Below, piece by piece: positions 31,468-38,806 of a stretch of DNA of 38,806 nucleotides. Numbering within the stretch: position 1 is the stretch's first letter; each line of letters opens with the position of its first letter. Origin of the DNA: a bacterium (GTDB taxonomy: Bacteria; Bacillota_A; Clostridia; Lachnospirales; Lachnospiraceae). The stretch is from contig SFQZ01000019.1 in the NCBI GenBank assembly GCA_004562915.1, positions 1-38,806 on the forward strand. Direction: 5' to 3'. The notes under the pieces are model-generated. The model was not told where the DNA came from, ran no database searches, and worked only from the letters and a program-made list of their open reading frames with translations. The position numbers and the translations under genes were made by a program.

Positions 31468-32901
31468 TTAATATACAATTACCGGTGTTCCCACTGACAC
31501 GGTATCAAAGATGGTTTTCACTGCCGCTAAGGGTGTATTGATACATCCATGGGAACCATTCATCATATAAATATCTCCGCCAAAATTGTTGCCTCTGCTG
31601 GCAAGATCATGGATTCCTACTCCGCCGTTAAATGGCATCCAGTAATGTACGAATGCCGTGTATTCGTACTCTCCATTTTCCTGCAGAGGTCCTTTCATGG
31701 TATACTCTGTTTTTTTACGATAAATCGTCCAGCATCCGTTTCTGGGAGTGGCGCGTTCCGGATCCGTCTCTGTTCCCGTCACAACCGGTGTCTCCACGAT
31801 TACCTTTCCATCTTTATAACACCACATTGTCTGATTTTTGATACTTATTTCCACATACACACTACCAAGATCATTAGCACCGGTACCCTGTGCTTTCTGA
31901 CTGTAAACCAGCTCCATCTCTCCCTGATGTCCTTCATTGATTGCTGCTGTCAACTCCGCTATGGAATCTTCCCTGTTTACTTTCCAACCGTATCTATTTG
32001 TTTTCAAAGTAATTTCATTGCCAGCATGTGTGGTGAATTTTCTTGTGCCGCCATAAGAATCTCTTTTATCAGCCAGTTCATTAATAAATGCATCAATTCT
32101 TGACTGATCTATAGAATAATTTCCCTGTTCATCCTGAATCAGCCATGATTTCAACAGATTTCTATCAATAGTTGTAACTTCATCACACACATTGTAGGTC
32201 AAATTCGCACTGGTAAGTGTGTTCAGAGTATTCACCTCATTCACCAATACCTCATTGTCCTGATAAACAGAAGGTTTCAGATAGCATTCACTTTCCACAA
32301 GAGAAATACTTTCCACTCCATTGGAAACAGCCTCATTAACAAGCCCGATCACTTTTTCTTCATCCAAAGCATTTCCCACAACTTCAGGAACAATTGAATA
32401 TCCCTGATCCGTCTCCTGCATGTAAGCATCCTGAGGAACAACGATATTTTCTTCTTTCATAAACGGAAGACTTTTCAGTATTGGCCCAACTGAGCTTTCT
32501 TCATACGTGGTATTGGCAGATACCTCATATTTTCCTCCTTTGAAAGCTTTTTGAATCCACTTCAGAGGCTCCTGGTCATGCATCAGCTCATCTACCCTGT
32601 TATCATCCACATAAGTAAGATGAAACTGTGGACCGGTTACCACGTATTCCTCACCCTCCTGTGTGGTAATGGTCAATTGATATTCGTTGACTTTTTCCTG
32701 TAACAATTCTTTTACCTGACCTGTTGTCAGATAACTGCAGTCAATGCCATTGATCCAGGTTGCTTTATAAAAATGATTTGCAAAATATCCCGCTCTCCAG
32801 ATATACGCAGCCGTAACGGCAAGCAGCAAAATCAGAATAACAGAAACCCCTATTGCTATTCTCCATAAAGACTTTCTTTTTTTCTTTGTTTTTCCAGCCA
32901 T
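31468..32901 (-). CDS. L,D-transpeptidase (YkuD) with peptidoglycan-binding-4 domains
   Basis: A 477-residue envelope enzyme that makes 3-3 peptidoglycan cross-links or attaches proteins, insensitive to most beta-lactams. A basic N-terminus (KTKKKRK) precedes one transmembrane anchor (about 12-32). Then come two PG_binding_4-type regions (about 45-220 and 225-330). The C-terminal YkuD domain (about 345-477) starts VYVEISIKNQTMWCYKDGKV and has the catalytic motif GSHGCINTP with His451 and Cys453. This layout is standard in Clostridia. The ribosome site is weak (GAGAAT next to the ATG). It is monocistronic. The long hairpin array lies directly upstream. Confidence 0.95.
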   Translation of the reverse strand: MAGKTKKKRKSLWRIAIGVSVILILLLAVTAAYIWRAGYFANHFYKATWINGIDCSYLTTGQVKELLQEKVNEYQLTITTQEGEEYVVTGPQFHLTYVDDNRVDELMHDQEPLKWIQKAFKGGKYEVSANTTYEESSVGPILKSLPFMKEENIVVPQDAYMQETDQGYSIVPEVVGNALDEEKVIGLVNEAVSNGVESISLVESECYLKPSVYQDNEVLVNEVNTLNTLTSANLTYNVCDEVTTIDRNLLKSWLIQDEQGNYSIDQSRIDAFINELADKRDSYGGTRKFTTHAGNEITLKTNRYGWKVNREDSIAELTAAINEGHQGEMELVYSQKAQGTGANDLGSVYVEISIKNQTMWCYKDGKVIVETPVVTGTETDPERATPRNGCWTIYRKKTEYTMKGPLQENGEYEYTAFVHYWMPFNGGVGIHDLASRGNNFGGDIYMMNGSHGCINTPLAAVKTIFDTVSVGTPVIVY

Positions 32902-32926
32902 ATTCTCTTGTATCCCCTTAAATTCC

Positions 32927-33099
32927 AGACTCGCTCGCGAGTCTTAGCGCGGAATTCGGGTCTGCATAGCAGACATACTTCCATTCCGAATTCCTGCGCA
33001 TCCCCGCGGAGCGTATATCAGATGGGGGATTGACGCCCGCCACTGATACATAATTGCTGCTCACCTACAGAGGCGGGAGTCATCCCTCATCTGATATAC
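32927..33099. repeat. Cluster of three nested long hairpins (palindromic intergenic element)
   Basis: Hairpin A: AGACTCGC (32927-32934) / GCGAGTCT (32937-32944). Hairpin B: GCGCGGAATTCGG (32947-32959) / 32986-32999 with one bulged base, containing a nested GTCTGC-ATA-GCAGAC (32960-32974). Hairpin C: GTATATCAGATG (33013-33024) / CATCTGATATAC (33088-33099), continued inwards through imperfect GGGATTGAC/GTCATCCC and CCCGCC/GGCGGG (33036-33041 / 33072-33077). It is GC-richer than its flanks. It is not a simple terminator; it resembles a MITE-like or REP-like element or a structured RNA. The rest of 32902-33303 holds only the mscS terminator; 33105-33240 shows nothing. Confidence 0.85.
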
Positions 33100-33245
33100 T
33101 CCCTGATTCGACAAAACTCCCTATATCTTTAATATTATATACATTCTTTACAGAAATTCAATTTCATTTATCTTAAATTTTTATGTCTAAAGCTAATGTA
33201 ATTTTTCAGTCTGCAATCCGCCGGAGGCTTTATCTCTTCCCAAAA

Positions 33246-33296
33246 TAAAATCCGGCAACCTACACTGACTATAGTATCTGCGGTTACCGGATTATT
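33246..33296 (-). terminator. Terminator of the glgB-mscS operon
   Basis: On the minus strand AATCCGGTAACC (33282-33293) pairs with GGTTGCCGGATT (33249-33260), one G-U, followed by TTATTTTG. It lies ten bases past the mscS stop. Confidence 0.8.
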
Positions 33297-33303
33297 TATT
33301 TTA

Positions 33304-34134
33304 TTATTTCATATGGACATCTACCTGCGGATAAGGAATCAGGATTCCATTCTTTTCGAACTCCAATTTGATTTTTTCGTTCATCCTCCACTTTGTATTC
33401 CAGAATTCTTCTGTACAAACCCATGCACGAAGTCCGAGGATTACAGAGCTTTCGCCAAGTTGATCAACGAAAATCTGTATTTCTTCCTTCTCCAGCAATT
33501 CCGGGTCTTCTTCGATCAGTTTTTTAAGAATCGCTTTCGCTTTTAATAAGTCAGAGTCATAGGAAATGCCCACTTTAATTTCCAGACGACGTTTGTCCAT
33601 TGCCGTAACATTAGTAATACTGTTGTTTGTAAGCGTAGAATTCGGGATCACAATTCTTCTGCTGTCCACAGTCATAAGTGTAGTATAATACAGTTCAATT
33701 TTCTCAACTGTACCTTCATTCTTTTCACCATTTTCAATAATATAATCACCCACTGAAAATGGTCGGAGAAACATAATGATCAAGCCACCCGCGAAATTAG
33801 ACAATCCTCCCTGAAGTGCCAGACTGACAGCTACACCAGCTGAACCAACCAACGCAGCTACTGAAGTCTTATCAACTCCGAGATTTCCTGCAAGAGTAAG
33901 TATCAGGATAACATATAAACCAATTTTAACAAATGACAGTAAAAATCTCTTGGCAGTTTCATCTGTTCCAAAATGAGTCATCTGCTTTTTTAATATCCTG
34001 CAGATCCAGTTGATCAGTCTTGTTCCGATCGCATATGCGATCAAGACAAAAATCACTTTCAGAGCAAACTCCACAGGTCCCTCCTTCGGAACATCAGCAA
34101 ACCAGCTCAGTACATTTTTCAAACCATCTGTCAT
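33304..34134 (-). CDS. mscS: Small-conductance mechanosensitive channel (MscS)
   Basis: A membrane channel that opens under tension to release solutes on osmotic downshock. It has 276 residues. Three membrane helices lie at about 25-45, 65-85 and 90-125. The pore-lining TM3 is the canonical Gly/Ala-rich VAALVGSAGVAVSLALQGGL followed by SNFAGGLIIMFLRPFSVGDYI. The beta domain (IVIPNSTLTNNSITN) and the alpha/beta C-terminal domain (to PQVDVHMK) are complete. The start overlaps the glgB stop by four bases (ATGA) with GAAGGAGAA inside the glgB end, so it is translationally coupled to glgB. Confidence 0.96.
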   Translation of the reverse strand: MTDGLKNVLSWFADVPKEGPVEFALKVIFVLIAYAIGTRLINWICRILKKQMTHFGTDETAKRFLLSFVKIGLYVILILTLAGNLGVDKTSVAALVGSAGVAVSLALQGGLSNFAGGLIIMFLRPFSVGDYIIENGEKNEGTVEKIELYYTTLMTVDSRRIVIPNSTLTNNSITNVTAMDKRRLEIKVGISYDSDLLKAKAILKKLIEEDPELLEKEEIQIFVDQLGESSVILGLRAWVCTEEFWNTKWRMNEKIKLEFEKNGILIPYPQVDVHMK

Positions 34135-36512
34135 GCCTTACTATTCTCCTTCGCCGCCTCTTCCATTTCTTTCTGTATTTTTTCTCTCACACTGCTTTTC
34201 GAAACTCTTTTAACAGTGTTCTTTACTGTTTCCTTCACACTCTCTTTAGCAGTTTTCTTTGCAGATGTTCTCTTTCCGCTTTTTGCAGTTTTATTATCTG
34301 CTGCTTTCTGTTCTGTTTTTGTATAACTGAAAATAGCAACACTTAACGGAGCTACTTTGATCTTGATAGAGTACGGACGATCATCACATTCGTCTTTCTT
34401 TGCAATTTTCACTCTTGGATTTACTGTTCCGTTTCCGCCATACACCGTAGAATCACTGTTGAGGATTTCTTTGTATTTTCCGGGATATGGAACTCCCATC
34501 TGATGATTTTCATAAACCACATCAGAGAAATTACATACCACCACAAGTGTATCTTCCGGTTTCGTTGTTCTCCTCATGAAAGAAACCATACTCTTTTCCC
34601 AATCTACACAATTAATCCATTCAAATCCTTCCGGATCATAATCCAGAGCATAGAGAGCCGGATACTGTTTATAAAGACCAATCAGGGCTTTCATAAATTC
34701 TTTCATCTGCTGATGTGGTGTTTCTTCCAGATCTTCCCAATCCAGCGATTTATTCTCAGCCCACTCATGTACCTGAGCAAACTCCTGACCCATAAAAAGG
34801 AGTTTCTTTCCCGGGTGTGTCATAAAGAATCCCATCGCAGTCCGTAGATTATCATATTTCTTCTCATCCGTTCCAGGCATTTTACCGATCAGAGAGCCTT
34901 TTCCATGAACTACTTCATCATGTGAAAGACTCAACATAAACTTCTCGCTGTATGCATATATCATACTGAAGGTGAGTTCATTATGGTGACTACCTCGAAA
35001 CAGAGGATCATTGCACATATATCCGATAAAATCATTCATCCATCCCATATTCCATTTGTAATCGAAACCAAGTCCTTCATCTTCTACACTACCGGTTACT
35101 TTTGGCCATGCGGTAGACTCTTCTGCGATCAGCATTGCATCCGGATATTTTTTCTTAAATACTGAATTTAAATGTTTCAAAAATTCTACGGCATCCAAAT
35201 TTTCATTGCCGCCATACATATTTGCAACCCATTCACCGTCATTTTTTCCATAATCCAGATAAAGCATGGAAGCCACAGCATCAAAACGAATTCCATCTGC
35301 ATGGTATTTCTCAGCCCAGAACAACGCATTGGAAATCAGGAAGTTTTTCACCTGTGGTCTTCCATAATTGTAGATCAATGTTCCCCAGTGAGGATGGGAA
35401 CCCTGACGTGGATCAAAATGTTCATACAGACAGGTACCGTCAAAATTTGAGAGTCCAAAGGTATCCCGCGGAAAATGTGCGGGAACCCAGTCAAGGATTA
35501 CACCAATTCCTGCACGATGCAGTGCATCTATAAAATACATGAAATCTTCCGGCGAACCATAACGGCTGGTAGGTGCATAATATCCTGTCACCTGATATCC
35601 CCAGGAAGCGTCAAATGGGTGTTCCATCACAGGCATCAATTCCACGTGAGTATATCCCATCTCCTGAATATATTCAATCAGCAGCGGGGCAATTTCTCTG
35701 TAATTATAAAACTCACGTCCGTCATCCGGTTTTTTCCAGGAACCTAGATGCATTTCATAAACAGCAATCGGAGCATCCTCTTTCTGCGCTTTCTTCCGTC
35801 CTTTCATCCAGGCTTTATCATGCCACTTGAACTTCAGGAGATCTGCAATAACTGATGCATTTGCCGGACGAAGTTCTGCAGCATTCGCATAGGGATCTGC
35901 TTTCAGATAGGTGAGCCCGTCCCGAAGTTTCAATTCGTATTTGTAAATAGAACCCACCGGAACCTGAGGAATAAACAATTCAAATATCCCTGAAACAGGA
36001 AGCTTATTCATCTGATATAATCTGCCGTCCCACTGGTTAAAATCACCCACAACACTTACTCTCATAGCATTCGGTGCCCAGACAGCAAAATATACTCCAT
36101 CCACTCCGTTCACGGTCATGGGATGAGCCCCAAGTTTTTCATAGATATCATAACAAATACCATTCGTAAATTTCTGCTCGTCGTCTATGGTAAACTGAGA
36201 AGGAAACGCATACGCATCATAATACTCATGCACTTCGTTATCTTCATTTACCAGATATACATATTCAGGAATTTCTTTTTGATCTAAAAGATAAGCAAAA
36301 AAACCGGCCTCATCTTCCTGAACCATGGGATATACTTTTCCATCAGCCAGAGTTTTAATACTCACTTCCTCCTTTTCCGGAAAAAAGCACTGAATCAATA
36401 TTCCTGCATCGGTCACTCTTGGACCAAGAATTGCCCGGGGAGAGCTTTCTTCTGAATAAACAACAGCTTCAATCTCCGGCCAATCCATCAACTCATATAA
36501 TTTGTCAGACAT
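34131..36512 (-). CDS. glgB: 1,4-alpha-glucan branching enzyme with Lys/Ala-rich C-terminal tail
   Basis: Cuts alpha-1,4 chains and re-joins them as alpha-1,6 branches in glycogen. It is 793 residues, long for the family. An N-terminal domain (1-110) precedes a CBM48 module (about 135-225: YFAVWAPNAMRVSVVGDFNQ), then the GH13 barrel: DWVPAHFPRD, nucleophile Asp411 in DGIRFDAVASMLYLDYG, acid/base Glu at 464-465 in LIAEESTAWP, and SLSHDEVVHGKGSLIG with the His531-Asp532 pair. The all-beta C-domain ends near 733. The last 60 residues are an unusual low-complexity tail (KSGKRTSAKKTAKESVKET and onward) rich in Lys, Ala, Ser and Glu. GGAGG precedes the ATG. It forms an operon with mscS. Confidence 0.96.
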   Translation of the reverse strand: MSDKLYELMDWPEIEAVVYSEESSPRAILGPRVTDAGILIQCFFPEKEEVSIKTLADGKVYPMVQEDEAGFFAYLLDQKEIPEYVYLVNEDNEVHEYYDAYAFPSQFTIDDEQKFTNGICYDIYEKLGAHPMTVNGVDGVYFAVWAPNAMRVSVVGDFNQWDGRLYQMNKLPVSGIFELFIPQVPVGSIYKYELKLRDGLTYLKADPYANAAELRPANASVIADLLKFKWHDKAWMKGRKKAQKEDAPIAVYEMHLGSWKKPDDGREFYNYREIAPLLIEYIQEMGYTHVELMPVMEHPFDASWGYQVTGYYAPTSRYGSPEDFMYFIDALHRAGIGVILDWVPAHFPRDTFGLSNFDGTCLYEHFDPRQGSHPHWGTLIYNYGRPQVKNFLISNALFWAEKYHADGIRFDAVASMLYLDYGKNDGEWVANMYGGNENLDAVEFLKHLNSVFKKKYPDAMLIAEESTAWPKVTGSVEDEGLGFDYKWNMGWMNDFIGYMCNDPLFRGSHHNELTFSMIYAYSEKFMLSLSHDEVVHGKGSLIGKMPGTDEKKYDNLRTAMGFFMTHPGKKLLFMGQEFAQVHEWAENKSLDWEDLEETPHQQMKEFMKALIGLYKQYPALYALDYDPEGFEWINCVDWEKSMVSFMRRTTKPEDTLVVVCNFSDVVYENHQMGVPYPGKYKEILNSDSTVYGGNGTVNPRVKIAKKDECDDRPYSIKIKVAPLSVAIFSYTKTEQKAADNKTAKSGKRTSAKKTAKESVKETVKNTVKRVSKSSVREKIQKEMEEAAKENSKA

Positions 36513-36578
36513 ATTCCCCGTACCTCCTGTCGATTTTTGTATTATTTTGGTAAAAACCTCTCTTTTACTTTATATTTC

Positions 36579-36607
36579 ATTCTACCATCTTTCTAAATAA
36601 AATACAA
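36579..36607 (-). promoter_or_regulatory. Candidate extended -10 promoter of glgB-mscS
   Basis: On the minus strand TAGAAT (36579-36584) with a TGG extension and TTGTAT (36602-36607) 17 bases upstream. It predicts a leader of about 60 bases before the glgB ATG. Confidence 0.5.
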
Positions 36608-36615
36608 TTTTATTT

Positions 36616-37020
36616 TTATTCGAACAGAAGTGTCTCAACGATTGCAGCCGCATCTTCGATGCATCCGTCACAGGATCTCAATACTTTTTTTGTATCTACA
36701 CCTTTCAGTTCTTTACAGATTACTGTTTTATTTTTTTCTGAAAAAGCCAGACGAATTGCTTTGGAAAGTTTGTATGTAGATGCTTTGGAATCCCGGGTAT
36801 CTTTCCCATGACTATTATACATTCCGGCAAGGAGCACTGCACCGCTTACCGCACCGCAGGTTCCTTCCATACCGCCCATACCGGCTCCAAATCCTTCCGC
36901 CATTTTAAACATTGTATCCTCGTCCACCCCTACAAGATCACAGTAAGCACATGCTACCGCCTGTGCACAATTATATCCCTTTTTGTGTAATTCAATTGCT
37001 TTCGCTACTCTTGATTCCAT
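36616..37020 (-). CDS. C_GCAxxG_C_C family protein
   Basis: A 134-residue small protein with the family's cysteine pattern: C18 in YNCAQAV, C55 in GTCGAVSGAVLLAG, C102, and C117/C120 in RSCDGC. Such proteins are abundant in anaerobes and are thought to be redox-active or metal-binding; their biochemical role is not established. The central Gly-rich GFGAGMGGMEGTCGAVSG is typical. GAGGAG precedes the ATG, and a TATAAT at 37048-37053 (minus strand, no good -35) just before it suggests its own promoter despite following DUF1015 by only 28 bases. Confidence 0.92.
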   Translation of the reverse strand: MESRVAKAIELHKKGYNCAQAVACAYCDLVGVDEDTMFKMAEGFGAGMGGMEGTCGAVSGAVLLAGMYNSHGKDTRDSKASTYKLSKAIRLAFSEKNKTVICKELKGVDTKKVLRSCDGCIEDAAAIVETLLFE

Positions 37021-37048
37021 ACCTTTTCTCCTCTTTTCTCTTTCGTTA

Positions 37049-38290
37049 TTATATCCTGTGAATCAACAATCCACTTCGTAACTTAGGTTCAAACCATGTG
37101 GATTTTGGCGGCATCAGTCTTCCTTCATCTGCTACAGCAAATAATTCCTGCATGGATGTAGGATACATAGCAAATGCTACCCCACCTTTTTTATCTACCA
37201 TCTCTTCCAAAAAATTCAATCCTCGAATACCTCCAATGAAAGATATTCTCTGATCCGTTTTTGGATCTTTTATTCCCAGAAGTGGACAAAGCACATGATT
37301 CTGCAGCACTGACACGTCCAGATTCTCAATCGAATCACTCCTCTCCGGTTTATTGATTTCTTCCAGAAGATACCACTGCCGCTCCATATACATTGCAAAT
37401 TGTCCTTTTTTTTCCGGATGCATTCTTTCACTGATCGGACGGATAGAAAATTCTCTTCTCAATTTCTCAATAAATTGTCTTTCTGTCATTCCATTCAGAT
37501 CTTTTATCCAACGATTATAATCCATGACCATTAGATCTCGATCAGCAAAAATTACTGACATAAAGTATTCATACTCCGGCAGGGATGTCTCATCACTTTC
37601 CCCTTGTTGCTGCTCCCTTTTTATGGCTGCAACTCTTGCTGCCGATGCTGCTCTGTGATGTCCATCTGCTATGTATAAAGCAGGAACTGACTGAAAAAGT
37701 TCTTCCAGGCTTTTTATCACTTTCTCATCTTTTATAACCCACATTCGATGTCGGATTCCATCCTCCGAAGTAAAATCATATTCCGCCGGTTTTCTCTTCT
37801 CTTCTTCCTGCAGACGTGCAATCTTCTCATCATAACGATACGCAAGGAAGATAGGTCCTGTCTGTGCTTCACATACTTTGATATGTCTTGTTCTATCGTC
37901 CTCTTTATCCTGCCGGGTATTTTCATGTTTTTTTATGATCTGCATCTCATATTCTTTCACAGCTGCACAGGCTCCAATCCCCGTCTGTACTCGTCCATCC
38001 ATCGTCAATTCATATATATAAAAACATGGTTTCTCTTCCTGATGAAATTCACCTCTATCAATCATATGATTCAATGTATCTGCTGCACACTGATATACGT
38101 TTTCTGAATAAATATCGATATTCTCATCCAGCTGAGTTTCCGCGCGATCAATTTTTAAAAAGGAGAATGGATTTTTTTTCACAACCTCCCTTGCTTCTTC
38201 CCTGCTGTATACATCATATGGCAGTGCGGCTATTTTCTCAGCCAGATCTTTTCTGGGACGCAGAGCCTGAAATGGTTTTATCGTTGCCAT
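37049..38290 (-). CDS. DUF1015 family protein
   Basis: A 413-residue cytoplasmic protein of unknown biochemical function. Characteristic segments are IKPFQALRPRKDLAEKIAALPYDVYSREEA at the start (here cited in part: RPRKDLAEKI), HENTRQDKEDDRTRHI, ALYIADGHHRAASA, and a C-terminal FAMYPTSMQELFAVADEGRLMPPKSTWFEPKLRSG region (MPPKSTWFEPK being diagnostic). In Clostridia this family is regularly encoded beside serA and serC, as here, pointing to serine metabolism; some members have been proposed to act in kinase or phosphate-transfer reactions, which I cannot confirm. AGGAAAAAA precedes the ATG. A 51-codon ORF overlaps its start, and a strong terminator separates it from serA. Confidence 0.92.
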   Translation of the reverse strand: MATIKPFQALRPRKDLAEKIAALPYDVYSREEAREVVKKNPFSFLKIDRAETQLDENIDIYSENVYQCAADTLNHMIDRGEFHQEEKPCFYIYELTMDGRVQTGIGACAAVKEYEMQIIKKHENTRQDKEDDRTRHIKVCEAQTGPIFLAYRYDEKIARLQEEEKRKPAEYDFTSEDGIRHRMWVIKDEKVIKSLEELFQSVPALYIADGHHRAASAARVAAIKREQQQGESDETSLPEYEYFMSVIFADRDLMVMDYNRWIKDLNGMTERQFIEKLRREFSIRPISERMHPEKKGQFAMYMERQWYLLEEINKPERSDSIENLDVSVLQNHVLCPLLGIKDPKTDQRISFIGGIRGLNFLEEMVDKKGGVAFAMYPTSMQELFAVADEGRLMPPKSTWFEPKLRSGLLIHRI

Positions 38291-38433
38291 TGTTTATTTT
38301 TTCCTGCTTTCTTATCAAATTTTTTCAATATTTTTTTCAGCGCACGATACGCCGGTCCGAATTTCTTCCTGTTATATATTACAGACTTTATTATTTTACT
38401 ACCTTTTCGACATTTCTTCCAGATATTTTTCAT
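38278..38433 (-). CDS. Short, very basic ORF upstream of DUF1015 (possible small protein)
   Basis: An open frame of 51 codons starting at the ATG at 38433: MKNIWKKCRKGSKIIKSV, then YNRKKFGPAYRALKKIL and a Lys-rich end. Nearly 40 percent of residues are Lys or Arg, with aromatic and aliphatic residues spaced as in an amphipathic helix. AAAGGA lies about twelve bases upstream, rather far. Its end overlaps the DUF1015 start by 13 bases in another frame, as in coupled genes. It fills the gap between the serA terminator and DUF1015. It could be a small nucleic-acid- or membrane-binding protein, or simply an AT-rich leader; a 13-codon frame also starts at a nearby ATG. Confidence 0.35.
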   Translation of the reverse strand: MKNIWKKCRKGSKIIKSVIYNRKKFGPAYRALKKILKKFDKKAGKNKQWQR

Positions 38434-38469
38434 ATCTATCCATTTTCCTTTCTTAGGGATCGGTTCTTT

Positions 38470-38506
38470 TAAAATACCCCGGACTGTAACTTACAGTCCG
38501 GGGTAT
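38470..38506 (-). terminator. Terminator of the serA operon
   Basis: ATACCCCGGACTGTAA (38474-38489) is exactly mirrored at 38491-38506 around a single base. On the minus strand the stem is followed by TTTTAAAAG. It separates serA from the DUF1015 unit. Confidence 0.92.
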
Positions 38507-38530
38507 GTCTTCCAAAATTTCAAAATACAC

Positions 38531-38806
38531 TTATTTCACAATTCTTACTTTCAGAACGCCTTCAATTGCTTCCAGTTTCTGAATAATATCAGCCTGAGCC
38601 GTTTTTTCAAGATCAATCATGGTGTATGCATAATCGCCTTTGCTCTTATTTGTCATATCTGAAATATTCATGCCTGCATCACCGAGTACTTTGGTAAACT
38701 GACTGATCATATTAACCACATTCCTGTGATTGATTGTCACACGTCCGGCAGCCATGCACTGTCCCATATCGCAATTTGGATAATTCACAGAATTGTGAAT
38801 ATTTCC
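38531..38806 (-). CDS. serA: D-3-phosphoglycerate dehydrogenase, C-terminal ACT region (partial)
   Basis: Only the last 91 residues are in the window; the frame is open to the right edge. It starts GNIHNSVNYPNCDMGQCMAA and continues with an ACT-type regulatory domain: RVTINHRNVVNMISQFTKVL, then GMNISDMTNKSKGDYAYTMID and a final EGVLKVRIVK. The NSVNYP block at the junction and the ACT fold match the short-type clostridial SerA, the first enzyme of serine synthesis, feedback-controlled by serine in many bacteria. The neighbouring DUF1015 supports the name. The catalytic NAD-binding domain lies outside the window. Confidence 0.9.
   Translation of the reverse strand, partial: GNIHNSVNYPNCDMGQCMAAGRVTINHRNVVNMISQFTKVLGDAGMNISDMTNKSKGDYAYTMIDLEKTAQADIIQKLEAIEGVLKVRIVK

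Noticed and set aside
1..38806. CRISPR arrays, rRNA genes, intact insertion sequences
   Set aside because: No regularly spaced direct repeats, rRNA signatures or complete transposase genes were seen.

Overview
The window reads as a chromosomal piece of a spore-forming Firmicute of the Lachnospiraceae (Dorea / Mediterraneibacter / Blautia-like). The evidence is gene content and order: an alpha/beta-type SASP, YlbJ, the Asp23-DAK2-RecG cluster, RsmD-CoaD, DUF6465, a C_GCAxxG_C_C protein and DUF1015 beside serA. The base composition is moderately AT-rich. The family assignment is inference from memory of such genomes, not a search result.

Layout. 1-5.3 kb: a frameshifted pepD running off the left edge; ylbJ (+) converging on a mgsA-rsmD-coaD-coiled-coil protein operon (-); a SASP gene (+) with a sigma-G-like promoter; and a DUF6465 gene. 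5.4-14.2 kb: one long minus-strand run, in transcription order Asp23/Gls24 protein, DAK2 kinase-like protein, recG, ABC ATPase, and a giant FtsX-type permease with a coiled-coil insert of more than 400 residues. 14.3-19.1 kb: rpmB (+); an SH3 lipoprotein / aldose-1-epimerase-like / D,D-carboxypeptidase operon (-); a small membrane protein (-); and a MATE exporter (+) with a structured leader. 19.1-24.3 kb: a perfect 27-bp palindrome, then malQ, topB and a circularly permuted ATP-grasp protein (-).

24.4-31.4 kb: a tRNA-Thr(CGT) with a perfect consensus promoter stands at the edge of a visibly more AT-rich block that looks acquired. It holds a five-gene minus-strand operon (small secreted protein, lipoprotein, two membrane proteins, ABC ATPase). 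This is divergent from a BlaI-type repressor and a BlaR1-type M56 metallopeptidase whose extracellular sensor is tiny and not a penicillin-binding domain. Downstream lie a fragment of unknown origin, a second short secreted peptide and about 600 bp of apparently non-coding or decayed DNA. I read this as a candidate proteolysis-controlled secreted-peptide/ABC module, and it is the most interesting part of the window.

31.4-38.8 kb: an L,D-transpeptidase (-); a dense array of hairpins; then mscS, glgB (with a Lys/Ala-rich tail), a C_GCAxxG_C_C protein, DUF1015, a short unannotated basic ORF, and the C-terminal ACT domain of serA (-) with its terminator. No rRNA, CRISPR array, intact insertion sequence or prophage gene was seen.
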